From positions 1 to 57,079 of the forward strand of contig MWEG01000089.1 of assembly GCA_002070945.1 (NCBI GenBank): DNA of 57,079 nt, given 5' to 3'. How positions within the stretch are numbered: the stretch's first letter is position 1; each line of letters begins with the position of its first letter. This document shows positions 41,488-49,721 of the stretch, one piece after another. The notes beneath the pieces are model-generated. The model saw only the letters and a list, made by a program, of their open reading frames with translations, made no database searches and had not been told where the DNA came from. The DNA comes from Lentisphaerae bacterium ADurb.Bin082 (GTDB lineage: Bacteria; Verrucomicrobiota; Lentisphaeria; Oligosphaerales; Oligosphaeraceae). Position numbers and translations under genes: made by a program.

Positions 41488-43278
41488 TCAATCTTCCTGC
41501 GGATGCTGGGTCTCGCTCTTGAAGAGGATTTCATGGATTTCGACCTCATCGAACCAAACGGCTTGGTCAGGGGCACCGGCGCTGTTCATGCCCAGCATGA
41601 CGGACAGAAAAGCCGTGTTTTCCGGGATGTCATGCACGACGATAGTCGCCCGCCGCCAGCCTTTGTCAAGGTCTTCGCTAAAGGGCACGGCGAAATTGCG
41701 CAGCTGATTGCACCAGACGCCCTTCTGATTGCGCCAGGCAATGCCGCAGGTCGCCCCGGCCCCGGCCTGCGTCTTGGCCAAGGCGCGAACCACATAGACG
41801 CTGTTCGGGTTGATCTTGACCACCTGGTGGATGACTCCGCCGTTAGTCGCTACTGCCTGCATGGCGTGACGTCCGTCATAGCCTTCGTTTGCTGCCAACC
41901 GGAAACTGCCCTTGGAATGCTTTGGCTGCCAAGTCTCCCAGTTCGGAACCTTGTCCAGCACCACTGAATCAGGTGCCAAATCCAGTACTGCCGCCTGCTT
42001 CGTTTCGGCTTCGAAAGACGAGTTAAGCAGCAAATTCCCGCTGCATCGACCAGACGCGAATTGTTGCAGCGCAAAGTCATGGGGTGCGCGGGCACAGTTG
42101 ATCGCGTCCTCAATGCCTGGCAAGGCCTGGCTCCAAAGCGGTCCTGGCACCTCGGGATTCTTGTCCAAAGCCTTGCGCTGCCAGCCAAACGGCAACGTGG
42201 ACGGATACCATAGACGCTGTTCATTCCACGTCCACGCATACTGATCAGAGAACTCAACCGCCAGACGCAAGTTGCGTCGGAAGAATTCAATGGCGGTCAT
42301 ATTTTCTTTGGCTATGTCTGCTTGAAAGCAATAAGGCGGCTTCTGGTTGATGTAACTGTCAAGATAAGTCGCCACGGCCAATGCAGTCTGTTCGCGGAGT
42401 TTGCGTTGGTTTTCCGGCGCGACTAAGCGCCGAAAGCGGGTTTCTCGCTGGGCGCGGAGCCGGTACAGGCTGTCGATATTGCGGACGCTGTAGCCGTGGG
42501 CTTCCATGCCATCGACTATCAACGCGGATGGCGGCAGAGCATCATAGATGCCGTTGACGAATCCAACCAGCAATCCGGAACGAAAACCCTCCAGGCGCTC
42601 AAAAGCCAGCGGCATGCCGTCAGCTGCGCCAAAAGCGAGGTCCAGCCAGAAGAAGACAAAAAGCGTGATGTCTGGGTATTCATTAGTGATGGCGGTGATG
42701 AATTGTCTGCCGCGCGCGCGAGCCTGGTCGTAAGCCTGCGGCCAGGCGTGTCCGCACCCCGGCCGATATTGCCAGATGCCGTTGTTGCCGTAGTCTTCTA
42801 GGTCGAAATTGAGTCCTTTTGCGCCGGTGTCTTTCGCTATGGCAGCAAACAGAGCGAAGTTGTGGCAGCTGGCTTCCCAGTAGGCATCGTCGAAAAGGTC
42901 GAACTCACGGCCATGAAAGGACGGACCGCTGGTCCGCAAGAAATTATGGGTCAATTTCTTGAACTTGGTGTTCCGCAGGCTCTGCCGGTGCGGCTCAAAC
43001 CACTCTGCCTTGAACTTAATGCGGCCGAACATCGCGCCTTCAGTACTGAATTTGGCTCCGTCCAGGTCGTATGTGCCGCCCAACATGCGGATGCCAATGC
43101 CATCATACGGCAGATGGGCTTCCACTAAGTCGATGTTCTTCTCTAAAAAATCGGGTGTTGGATTGTCCCAGCCGAACTGGATGATTTTTTTCGCAGGTTC
43201 GGGCGGCAGGCGCAAAGTCTCGGCTAAGATCGTTCCAGCAGACAAAATCAAGACCGAAAGCATGACTTTGAAAAACAT
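41488..43278 (-). CDS. Secreted TIM-barrel-like protein with C-terminal CBM4/9-like domain
   Basis: AGGAG precedes the ATG at 43278 by seven bases. The 596-residue protein has a signal peptide (MLSVLILSAGTILAE), then a barrel-like region of about 400 residues: KKIIQFGWDNPTPDFLEKNI, GAKGLNFDLEDYGNNGIW with a cluster of acidic residues at a strand end (a good catalytic candidate), ITLFVFFWLDLAF and DQYAWTWNEQRLWYP. The last 150 residues (NLLLNSSFEAETKQ, then AVWFDEVEIHEI) have the start and end typical of CBM4/9-type jelly rolls. I do not recognise the family; an extracellular glycoside hydrolase is the natural reading. Confidence 0.65.
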   Translation of the reverse strand: MFFKVMLSVLILSAGTILAETLRLPPEPAKKIIQFGWDNPTPDFLEKNIDLVEAHLPYDGIGIRMLGGTYDLDGAKFSTEGAMFGRIKFKAEWFEPHRQSLRNTKFKKLTHNFLRTSGPSFHGREFDLFDDAYWEASCHNFALFAAIAKDTGAKGLNFDLEDYGNNGIWQYRPGCGHAWPQAYDQARARGRQFITAITNEYPDITLFVFFWLDLAFGAADGMPLAFERLEGFRSGLLVGFVNGIYDALPPSALIVDGMEAHGYSVRNIDSLYRLRAQRETRFRRLVAPENQRKLREQTALAVATYLDSYINQKPPYCFQADIAKENMTAIEFFRRNLRLAVEFSDQYAWTWNEQRLWYPSTLPFGWQRKALDKNPEVPGPLWSQALPGIEDAINCARAPHDFALQQFASGRCSGNLLLNSSFEAETKQAAVLDLAPDSVVLDKVPNWETWQPKHSKGSFRLAANEGYDGRHAMQAVATNGGVIHQVVKINPNSVYVVRALAKTQAGAGATCGIAWRNQKGVWCNQLRNFAVPFSEDLDKGWRRATIVVHDIPENTAFLSVMLGMNSAGAPDQAVWFDEVEIHEILFKSETQHPQED

Positions 43279-43526
43279 TGTTTTCTCCTAATAAACAGCC
43301 GTCTCGGCGATCAATATCCACCTCTCCACAAGCAATCGTTACCCTATATCTCTGGCAAACGCTTGTCAAATGACGCTTCTTGACTTTCATGCGGACGCAA
43401 TCGCCGGAAATCAACAGCCATCCCTATTTTCCCAGATGAAATTCCACCGAATAAGTGCTACATTACCTTGACGCCGGGATGATTCGTGTTTTCCAGACAT
43501 CACTCGTGTTGAGAAAAGGGCAAACA

Positions 43527-44936
43527 ATGACCACTGCCACTGCCACACCCTATCTCCGCAGGCATGTTTTACCACGGCTGCTCGCCCTGCTGTTTTCCGT
43601 GCTGGCGTCTTTCGGCGCCGGTGATTCACATGCCGTCATCCGCAGCGCCATCTTCTTTGTTTTCTTGACCGAATTTTTCCTTTGGACGAATTACTTGCAG
43701 CGGGAAAAGCCCTTAAGCACACCGCAGATTTTGCTGGCTGCCCTGCTCTGGGGATGCTTGGGCAATGCCGCTGCCCTGCCCTGGGTGACCTCTTTTGCCT
43801 ACCTCACGCTCTGGCTCTGGTATGTCCTGGCCGGCGGCATCTACCATCTCCTGTTTTATTCCGCATACCTGTACGCCCGTCGCCGTCAACTGCACAAGGC
43901 GCCTTTATTTTTGCTGCTGATGCTCGCCGGAAGCCTGGGATACCTTTTCATCTCCGCGCCTTTTATCACTAAACCTGCCCATGTTCTGGAAATTGCCCTG
44001 GCCTCGGTGAACTGCGTCATTATGGTGGCTGCCTTCCTGGTACTCCTGATGACCCGACTGAATCCACAGCGCTGGACGCCGTCCGGCAAAGCCCGACAGC
44101 GTTACGTCCTACTCACGCTGGCAGTCATAGCCAGCACTTGGTTTTCAGCGTATGCCTACTACTTCTCCTATCGGAGGGCGGAATTCAGTTTCTGGCTGCG
44201 CTATGCTTCATCTGCCGAAGCCGTGCAAAACCTGCACGGACGATTGCGAATCGACACCTATCACGCCACTACCCTGATCGACTTTAAGCCTGGGAAAAAG
44301 CCTTGCCTGACCATAAACGACAAGACCGTGCAATCCCATCATAGAACAGAACCAGCGCCAGTCATTTCACCAGACGGCAAGTACGTCGCCAACGACGTTG
44401 GGATTAACAATTATCTCCAAATCCGCCGCCAAGATGACGAAAAGAACCTCCTGGCCACGAGCATCCGATTCAGAGAAAGACACAACATCTTCTGGCGGCA
44501 AGACAGCCGCACTCTTTGCCTGCAAAAAGACAACGATACCTGGTGTATTTTGACCATCCAGGAAGATGACAGCGCCACGGTACAGGATACCAACTACAGC
44601 TACATGACCCAACTGCCCCCGGAACAGGACTTGTTGTTTGTGCAGGACAACGCTGTCTGGCGGCAAACGTCAGACAACGCCCCAGAAAGGCTGCGCGAGC
44701 CGTCCATCGTGGACTCTTCTCATTACCGCAATGAGATGACCATTGACGCCATAACCATGGCTCCGGATCGCCGCCATCTGCTGGTGCTGTATAATAATAG
44801 ATACTCCGACTTTCCCGAGTACCGCTGCATCCTGGCGACAACCGACCTGGCAACGCAAAAAACGCATCTGCTGGGAATCTCACATTACATCTTTGCCCCA
44901 CAATTCACTTGGGAGGAACCTGCCCATGACCCGTAA
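43527..44936 (+). CDS. Membrane protein with extracytoplasmic beta-propeller-like domain
   Basis: ATG 43527 follows AAAGGG; the frame is open to 43455 without a site. The 469-residue protein has about six membrane helices in residues 10-220 (for example LLALLFSVLASFGAG, ILLAALLWGCLG, YVLLTLAVIASTWFSAYAYY). A soluble part of some 250 residues follows, with TolB/WD40-like blade segments: PVISPDGKYVAND, HNIFWRQDSRTLCLQKD and TMAPDRRHLLVLYN. Such propellers usually bind proteins or peptides. It is the first gene of a compact operon: its last 11 bases overlap the tiny lipoprotein gene. I do not recognise the family; a sensor, exporter accessory or binding partner for the lipopeptide is possible. 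Confidence 0.7.
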   Translation: MTTATATPYLRRHVLPRLLALLFSVLASFGAGDSHAVIRSAIFFVFLTEFFLWTNYLQREKPLSTPQILLAALLWGCLGNAAALPWVTSFAYLTLWLWYVLAGGIYHLLFYSAYLYARRRQLHKAPLFLLLMLAGSLGYLFISAPFITKPAHVLEIALASVNCVIMVAAFLVLLMTRLNPQRWTPSGKARQRYVLLTLAVIASTWFSAYAYYFSYRRAEFSFWLRYASSAEAVQNLHGRLRIDTYHATTLIDFKPGKKPCLTINDKTVQSHHRTEPAPVISPDGKYVANDVGINNYLQIRRQDDEKNLLATSIRFRERHNIFWRQDSRTLCLQKDNDTWCILTIQEDDSATVQDTNYSYMTQLPPEQDLLFVQDNAVWRQTSDNAPERLREPSIVDSSHYRNEMTIDAITMAPDRRHLLVLYNNRYSDFPEYRCILATTDLATQKTHLLGISHYIFAPQFTWEEPAHDP

Positions 44937-45006
44937 CCTGCTTAAAATCATCGCTGTGCTGGCAACCCTGTCCCTGACGCTGTTGACCGGTTGCGGCCCT
45001 ATCTGA
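44926..45006 (+). CDS. 26-residue lipoprotein; predicted mature part only Cys-Gly-Pro-Ile
   Basis: GGGAGG at 44911-44916 precedes ATG 44926. The peptide is MTRNLLKIIAVLATLSLTLL followed by TGCGPI and a stop at 45004-45006. It is a textbook type II signal: basic n-region, a 15-residue hydrophobic core, and lipobox L-T-G-C with Cys 23. After cleavage only four residues remain. Overlap with the preceding gene (11 bases) and the next gene starting one base after the stop leave no room for a lost C-terminus, so the short length looks real. Comparable tiny lipoproteins include entericidins, and lipoprotein signal peptides can be processed to pheromones in Firmicutes. The adjacent methyltransferase and radical SAM genes raise the possibility of a modified peptide. 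No homologue recognised. Confidence 0.7.
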   Translation: MTRNLLKIIAVLATLSLTLLTGCGPI

Positions 45007-45007
45007 A

Positions 45008-45880
45008 ATGACACTGACTAAATACCTGAATTGCCTGAAACTCAACTGGCAGATGCTCAAGCATTGCTGCCGAGGACGGTTCCTGGCGCCAGAGGATTAC
45101 GCCCGCAGCTACGACCGACTGGCCCGCAACTATGACCATAGCTGGCTGGAACGCCTGAAAGCCGTCACCAGCAGCTTGCTGGACGAATTGCCGGAAAATC
45201 TGGTGGAAGGCGACATCCTCGACTTGGGCTGCGGCAGCGGCTTCACCACGGCACGGCTGGCAGAATGCTACCCTGACCGGTGCATCGTCGGGGTCGACAT
45301 CTCTGCCGGCATGTTAGACGAAGCGCGCCGCCGCTGCCCGCGCGGCGACTTCCAGGCAGCAGACATGCTGACCTTCTGCCAGCAGCGACAGTCGCGCTCG
45401 GCAGCACTGATAGTATCGGCCTGGGCCATTGGCTACAGTCATCCGGCGCGGCTAATCCCGGAAGTCAGCCGCATCCTCAACCCTGGAGGCAGTTTCCTGC
45501 TGGTGACCAACCTGGCCGATACCATGCCGCCGGTTTTTTACGCTTTCCGACGCACCCTGGCGCAATTCCCGTCCCGTTGCACCAGAGCCATCATCCATCA
45601 CTTTCCGCCTTCGGACGCTTATCTAGCCGCACTTCTCAAACGCCAAGGCTTCTCACTTGAAATGTCGCGAACAGGCGCCATCGAAATCGTCCCACCCAGC
45701 GACCAGGACATCCTCGACTGGCTGCTGAACACCGGCATCCTGGCCGGCTTTGCTGAAGTCCTGCCCTTGCACCATGACAACGAGGTGCGCGACTTCTTCC
45801 GACAGGAACTGTCCGCCGCCATGACGAAATACCCGCTAGCGCATCACTATGCCTGCATAAAGGGAACCCGCCCATGCTGA
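45008..45880 (+). CDS. SAM-dependent class I methyltransferase
   Basis: Starts one base after the tiny lipoprotein stop (TGAaATG). The 290-residue protein has a basic, cysteine-containing N-terminal segment (LKLNWQMLKHCCRGRFLAPE), then a Rossmann methyltransferase: GDILDLGCGSGFTTARL (motif I, residues 69-85), IVGVDISAGMLDEARRR, DFQAADM, and SRILNPGGSFLLVTN (motif post-III). The C-terminal third is helical (DWLLNTGILAGFAEV). It resembles small-molecule, lipid or quinone methyltransferases more than DNA or rRNA ones. It overlaps the radical SAM gene by seven bases. Substrate unknown; the lipopeptide, a lipid or a quinone are candidates. Confidence 0.85.
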   Translation: MTLTKYLNCLKLNWQMLKHCCRGRFLAPEDYARSYDRLARNYDHSWLERLKAVTSSLLDELPENLVEGDILDLGCGSGFTTARLAECYPDRCIVGVDISAGMLDEARRRCPRGDFQAADMLTFCQQRQSRSAALIVSAWAIGYSHPARLIPEVSRILNPGGSFLLVTNLADTMPPVFYAFRRTLAQFPSRCTRAIIHHFPPSDAYLAALLKRQGFSLEMSRTGAIEIVPPSDQDILDWLLNTGILAGFAEVLPLHHDNEVRDFFRQELSAAMTKYPLAHHYACIKGTRPC

Positions 45881-47160
45881 AATGGCTGAAAATCCTGCTG
45901 ATGCTGCAAAACCCGCGGATTGTCGGAACGCCCTTGCGAGTCCTGCGGGAATTGCGTCGACGCGGCATTGAGCGCCTGCCCGGCAAAGTCGGCATCGAAT
46001 TGCAGAAGAAACGGCCTGGCCTGGCGACGCTGCGCTACGTGGCCCAGTGGCTGTCCGGCGAAAACCCGACTCGCCACCAGGGGCGCTGGGTGCTGAATTC
46101 ATTCCTGCCGCCTTTCCCATCGCAAGCCTTTGACAATATGTTCCTGGCTCTGCTCAGCGGGCGTCGCCTGAGTCCAGTCTCCGCCTACCTGGCTCCGACC
46201 GCGCGCTGCTCCTTCCACTGCCCGCATTGCAGCGCACGTCAACGCCCAACCGACGAACTGCCGACCGCGACCTGGCGCCATGTCATCCGCCAGCTGCATG
46301 GCCTGCATGCCGCCATCATCGGCTTTACTGGCGGCGACCCCATCCTGCGAGACGACTTGCCAGAACTTATTCAAACCGCGGCCGACGGCGGCAGCGCCGT
46401 CATCTTATTCACGACTGGACAGAATTTCGATCGCTTCTACGCAGAGCAGCTGCGGAAGGCCGGACTGTGGGCGGTTTGCTTCAGCCTGGACTGGTCTGAG
46501 CCAACAGCTTTCAACGCCTTTCGCGGCCACCCGCAGGCTTTCGCAATGGTGGAGTCCGCTGTCCAGGCCGCACGACGTGCCGGACTCTACACCATGCTCG
46601 GCGCCGTGGCCACGCCGGACTTTGTGGACAAGCAGGAATACCTCGCCCTGCAACGCCTGGGACGAACCTGGGGTGTGCAGGAACTGCGCATAGTCGAAAG
46701 CATGCCGTGCGGCAACTGGCGAAATGCACCGGAATCGCAGCTGTTGACGTCAGAGCAAATCAAGCAGTTGCGGCAATTCCACGTTTCCTCCAACCAGGCT
46801 GCACGACGCCCAAAAGTCTGCGCCTTCAATCAAATCGAAAGCCCGGAAGTCTTTGGCTGCGGCGGCGGCACCCAGCACCTGTACATCGACAGCGCTGGCG
46901 CTGTCTGTCCCTGCGACTTCACCCCCATGAGCTTTGGAAACATCACTGAGGAAAACCTGGAAGACATCTGGCTGCGCATGAACCAGGCCCTGGGCAATCC
47001 ACGACGGGAATGCCTGATCCGCAAACACCATCGAAACTTGGAAAAATGGATGGCTGACACCGGCGAATATCCGCTCCAGCCGGAAAACAGCTGCCAATTC
47101 TGCCAAACCATCCAAGAGCCGGAATTGCCAGACTACTTTAAAATCCTCCAGCAAAGATGA
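45874..47160 (+). CDS. Radical SAM protein with SPASM-like C-terminus
   Basis: AAGGGAAC precedes the ATG at 45874. In this 428-residue protein, an unusual N-terminal region of about 105 residues (amphipathic LKWLKILLMLQNPRIVG, then WVLNSFLPPFPSQAFDNMF) is followed by the radical SAM core: C112-x3-C116-x2-C119 in ARCSFHCPHCSA, then FTGGDPILRDDLPELI (the GGE-type SAM contact), ILFTTGQNF and CFSLDWSEP. The C-terminus has FGCGGGTQHLYIDSAGAVC with CPCDF, and a final CQFC, a SPASM/twitch-like auxiliary cluster region. SPASM enzymes often modify peptides (PqqE, sactipeptide and mycofactocin maturases) but also act on other substrates. Operon position next to a four-residue-mature lipoprotein and a methyltransferase makes peptide or lipid modification plausible. 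Confidence 0.82.
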   Translation: MLKWLKILLMLQNPRIVGTPLRVLRELRRRGIERLPGKVGIELQKKRPGLATLRYVAQWLSGENPTRHQGRWVLNSFLPPFPSQAFDNMFLALLSGRRLSPVSAYLAPTARCSFHCPHCSARQRPTDELPTATWRHVIRQLHGLHAAIIGFTGGDPILRDDLPELIQTAADGGSAVILFTTGQNFDRFYAEQLRKAGLWAVCFSLDWSEPTAFNAFRGHPQAFAMVESAVQAARRAGLYTMLGAVATPDFVDKQEYLALQRLGRTWGVQELRIVESMPCGNWRNAPESQLLTSEQIKQLRQFHVSSNQAARRPKVCAFNQIESPEVFGCGGGTQHLYIDSAGAVCPCDFTPMSFGNITEENLEDIWLRMNQALGNPRRECLIRKHHRNLEKWMADTGEYPLQPENSCQFCQTIQEPELPDYFKILQQR

Positions 47161-47254
47161 TGCGCATGCACGCCTGCGGCCCAAATGCCGCTGGTGAGCC
47201 GTTGCCGCCTACGGCAGGCTGAAGCCTACTCTTCCCCGCTTGCGCGCAAAAGCC

Positions 47255-47296
47255 AAATCGCCGACCAGGGTTCTTTTGGAGCCTGGTCGGCGATTT
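47255..47296. repeat. 15-bp perfect inverted repeat, possible convergent terminator
   Basis: AAATCGCCGACCAGG (47255-47269) and CCTGGTCGGCGATTT (47282-47296) are exact inverted repeats with a 12-base loop. It lies in the 289-base gap between the convergent radical SAM and EF-G genes. The T-run is short (three T inside the stem), so a terminator role is likely but unproved. The rest of the gap has no gene. Confidence 0.6.
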
Positions 47297-47449
47297 GACG
47301 GAAAACGACGCACACTATCCCGCTGGGCTGAAGTGCATAGCGGCGATTGGTTCCAGCATCCGCCCATTGGCTGGTCGTCAAACACTCTTGCCGGCCAGCC
47401 ATGAACCTTGGATGAACGCCTTGATGAGACGCTCGCTTTCGCCGGAGGC

Positions 47450-49474
47450 CTATTCGTCCTCTTCCTCCTGCAGCCGTGCGGCCTCTTCCTGGATTTTGGC
47501 CGCCAGCTGGCTCGGCACCGGTTCATAGCGTTCGAACTTCATTTCGAAACTGCCGCGTCCCTGGGTCATGGAGCGCAGCTGGGTCGGATAGCTGTAGACC
47601 TCGGCCAAGGGCAGTTCGGCATTGACCACCTGCAAGGCGTCTTCACGATCCATGCCCAAAATGCGACCGCGCCGTGAATTCAAGTCCCCGCTGATGGCGC
47701 CCATGTATTCATCCGGGAAGACAATCCGCAGACTCATGATCGGCTCCAAAAGCATCGGCTTGGCCTTGGTCATGGCTTCGCGGAACGCACCGCGAGTAGC
47801 AATCTTGAACGCCATTTCCGACGAGTCGACGTCGTGGTACTTGCCGTCAAAAACGGTCGCCTTGAAATTGATGACCCGTGAACGCGACAACGGCCCGGCC
47901 AGGCGCGTTTCAATGACGCCCTTCTCAATCGCAGGAATGAAGTTCTTGGGAATGTTGCCGCCAACGACTTCGTTGCCAAACTGGAATTCCTCGCTGCCAT
48001 CCTCAGACGTGAACGGCTCGACACGCAGATGCACTTCGGCAAATTGGCCATGACCGCCAGATTGCTTCTTGTGCCGGAATTGAGCCGTGCCCACGCCGGT
48101 GACAGTTTCGCGATACGGAATGCGCGGCGTATCCAGTTCCACCCCGACCTTGAATTCATTCTTCAGCCGGTTGACCATCAGGTTCATCTGCTGGTCGCCC
48201 ATGCAGCTCACCACCGTCTGACGAATCTCGGCGTTGCGGTCAATCTGGATGGTCGGGTCTTCCGCTGCCAGGCGCTGCAAACCCGTCCCAAGCTTGTCTT
48301 CCTCGCCCTTGGCTGTCGGCGAAATCGCAAACGACGTGGTCGGCTGCGGATAATTCACCGGGCTGAATTTGCAGTTAATCGCCTTGCTGCCCAGAAGATC
48401 GTTCAGACCCGTGTTCCTCAGCTTCACCACCGCGACGATTTCACCGGGGCCGGCCTCCTCTACCGTAGTCTGATCCTTGCCCTGCATCAACAGCAGGTTC
48501 CCAACTCGTTCCTTGCCGGATTTGGTGATGTTCAAAACTTCGGAATCAGACTTGAACACGCCGCTCAGAATCCGCACGTAGTTCATCTGGCCGATGAAGG
48601 AGTCGTTGACGGATTTGAAGACGTAGCCGAGGCTGTCGGTCGACGTGCGGTTGACCTCGCCCTCATCAAGATGCAGAGGAATCGGATCAAGCGGGGACGG
48701 CCCGCTGGCCAGCACCATGTCCAGCAATTCAGTCACGCCAATGTCTTTGGACGCGCTGCCAGCGAAAATCAGCACCAGCGAGCCGCTCAGAATGGCCTTG
48801 CGCATGCCTTCGGACATTTCCTCGGGCGTCAATTCGCCGGCCTCAAAATACTTCTCCATCAAGGCTTCGTCGCTTTCCGCGACAGCGTCGATGAGCGCGT
48901 GCTTGTATTCTTCGGCGCTTTCCGGGGCGTCATCAGCCAGAACCGACGTCACTGCGCTAAGGGCGGCCTTCTCGCCTACCGGCACGGTGCAAGGAATGCA
49001 GATCGTGGCGCCGTAATTGTGCCGGATCGTCTCCAGCAGGGTGACATAATCCGCATGGTCGCGGTCACAGCCGTTGATGAAAATCATCCTCGGCATGTTC
49101 CGTTCCTTGGCCTGCTTCCACGCACGAATCGTGCCTGGGCCGATGCCCAGCATAGCGTCCACAACCAGGATCATCAAGTCGGCGATATTGATGGCGTTCA
49201 TGGCTTCGCCGCAAAAATCGGAATTGCCGGGCGTGTCCAGGATAAACAGATGGCCGTCTTTCCAGGGTGCGTTCAAAACGCCCGTGAAAATGCTCGCCTT
49301 GCGCTCCTGCTCCTCGGGGCGGAAGTCCGACACGCTCGTGCCGTTGTCAACACTGCCGTGCCGTCCGACCACGCCGGCCTTAAACAATATCAAGTCCGCC
49401 AGCGTCGTTTTGCCGGAACCGGCATGACCAGCCAACACGACATTCCTAATCTTCTCAGGAGCACAATTTTTCAC
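47450..49474 (-). CDS. EF-G-2-type elongation factor G paralogue
   Basis: Start is a GTG at 49474, eight bases after GGAG. The 674-residue protein has all EF-G domains: G domain (GHAGSGKTTL, residues 16-25), domain II (FIGQMNYVRILSGVF), domain III, domain IV (RETVTGVGTAQFRHKKQSGG) and domain V (LEPIMSLRIVFPDEYMGAISG). Two G-domain motifs are altered. G3 reads DTPGNSDF, with Asn 84 in place of the catalytic His of DTPGHVDF. G4 reads NGCD (134-137) instead of NKxD. Loss of the G3 His is common in EF-G-2/FusA2-type paralogues, whose role differs from translocation by canonical EF-G; the NGCD change is more unusual. No str operon genes are nearby, consistent with a paralogue. Confidence 0.87.
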   Translation of the reverse strand: MKNCAPEKIRNVVLAGHAGSGKTTLADLILFKAGVVGRHGSVDNGTSVSDFRPEEQERKASIFTGVLNAPWKDGHLFILDTPGNSDFCGEAMNAINIADLMILVVDAMLGIGPGTIRAWKQAKERNMPRMIFINGCDRDHADYVTLLETIRHNYGATICIPCTVPVGEKAALSAVTSVLADDAPESAEEYKHALIDAVAESDEALMEKYFEAGELTPEEMSEGMRKAILSGSLVLIFAGSASKDIGVTELLDMVLASGPSPLDPIPLHLDEGEVNRTSTDSLGYVFKSVNDSFIGQMNYVRILSGVFKSDSEVLNITKSGKERVGNLLLMQGKDQTTVEEAGPGEIVAVVKLRNTGLNDLLGSKAINCKFSPVNYPQPTTSFAISPTAKGEEDKLGTGLQRLAAEDPTIQIDRNAEIRQTVVSCMGDQQMNLMVNRLKNEFKVGVELDTPRIPYRETVTGVGTAQFRHKKQSGGHGQFAEVHLRVEPFTSEDGSEEFQFGNEVVGGNIPKNFIPAIEKGVIETRLAGPLSRSRVINFKATVFDGKYHDVDSSEMAFKIATRGAFREAMTKAKPMLLEPIMSLRIVFPDEYMGAISGDLNSRRGRILGMDREDALQVVNAELPLAEVYSYPTQLRSMTQGRGSFEMKFERYEPVPSQLAAKIQEEAARLQEEEDE

Positions 49475-49721
49475 AGGTTTTTCTCCATTCGTTGCTATCT
49501 TTGCTTGCAGGCAATGCCCATAGTCAGAAATAAAAAAAGCGAATTAACAATATAATGCAACACCAGCAGTTTGAAAACCCGGAGCCTGGAAAAAATCAAT
49601 GGCGCCGGCGTAATCAGTCAGTCCCGAGGCAAGCACGCCGCAGGCGTACGCCGCCCTGGGGACACATGGAGCGACGCCCCGTGCCTTCCGCAGGCTTTCA
49701 GCCGCCGACGGAAAGCTGCCA

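Noticed and set aside
48029..49555. 508-codon plus-strand frame opposite the EF-G gene
   Set aside because: Antisense shadow of a clear elongation factor; its peptide shows no recognisable motif.
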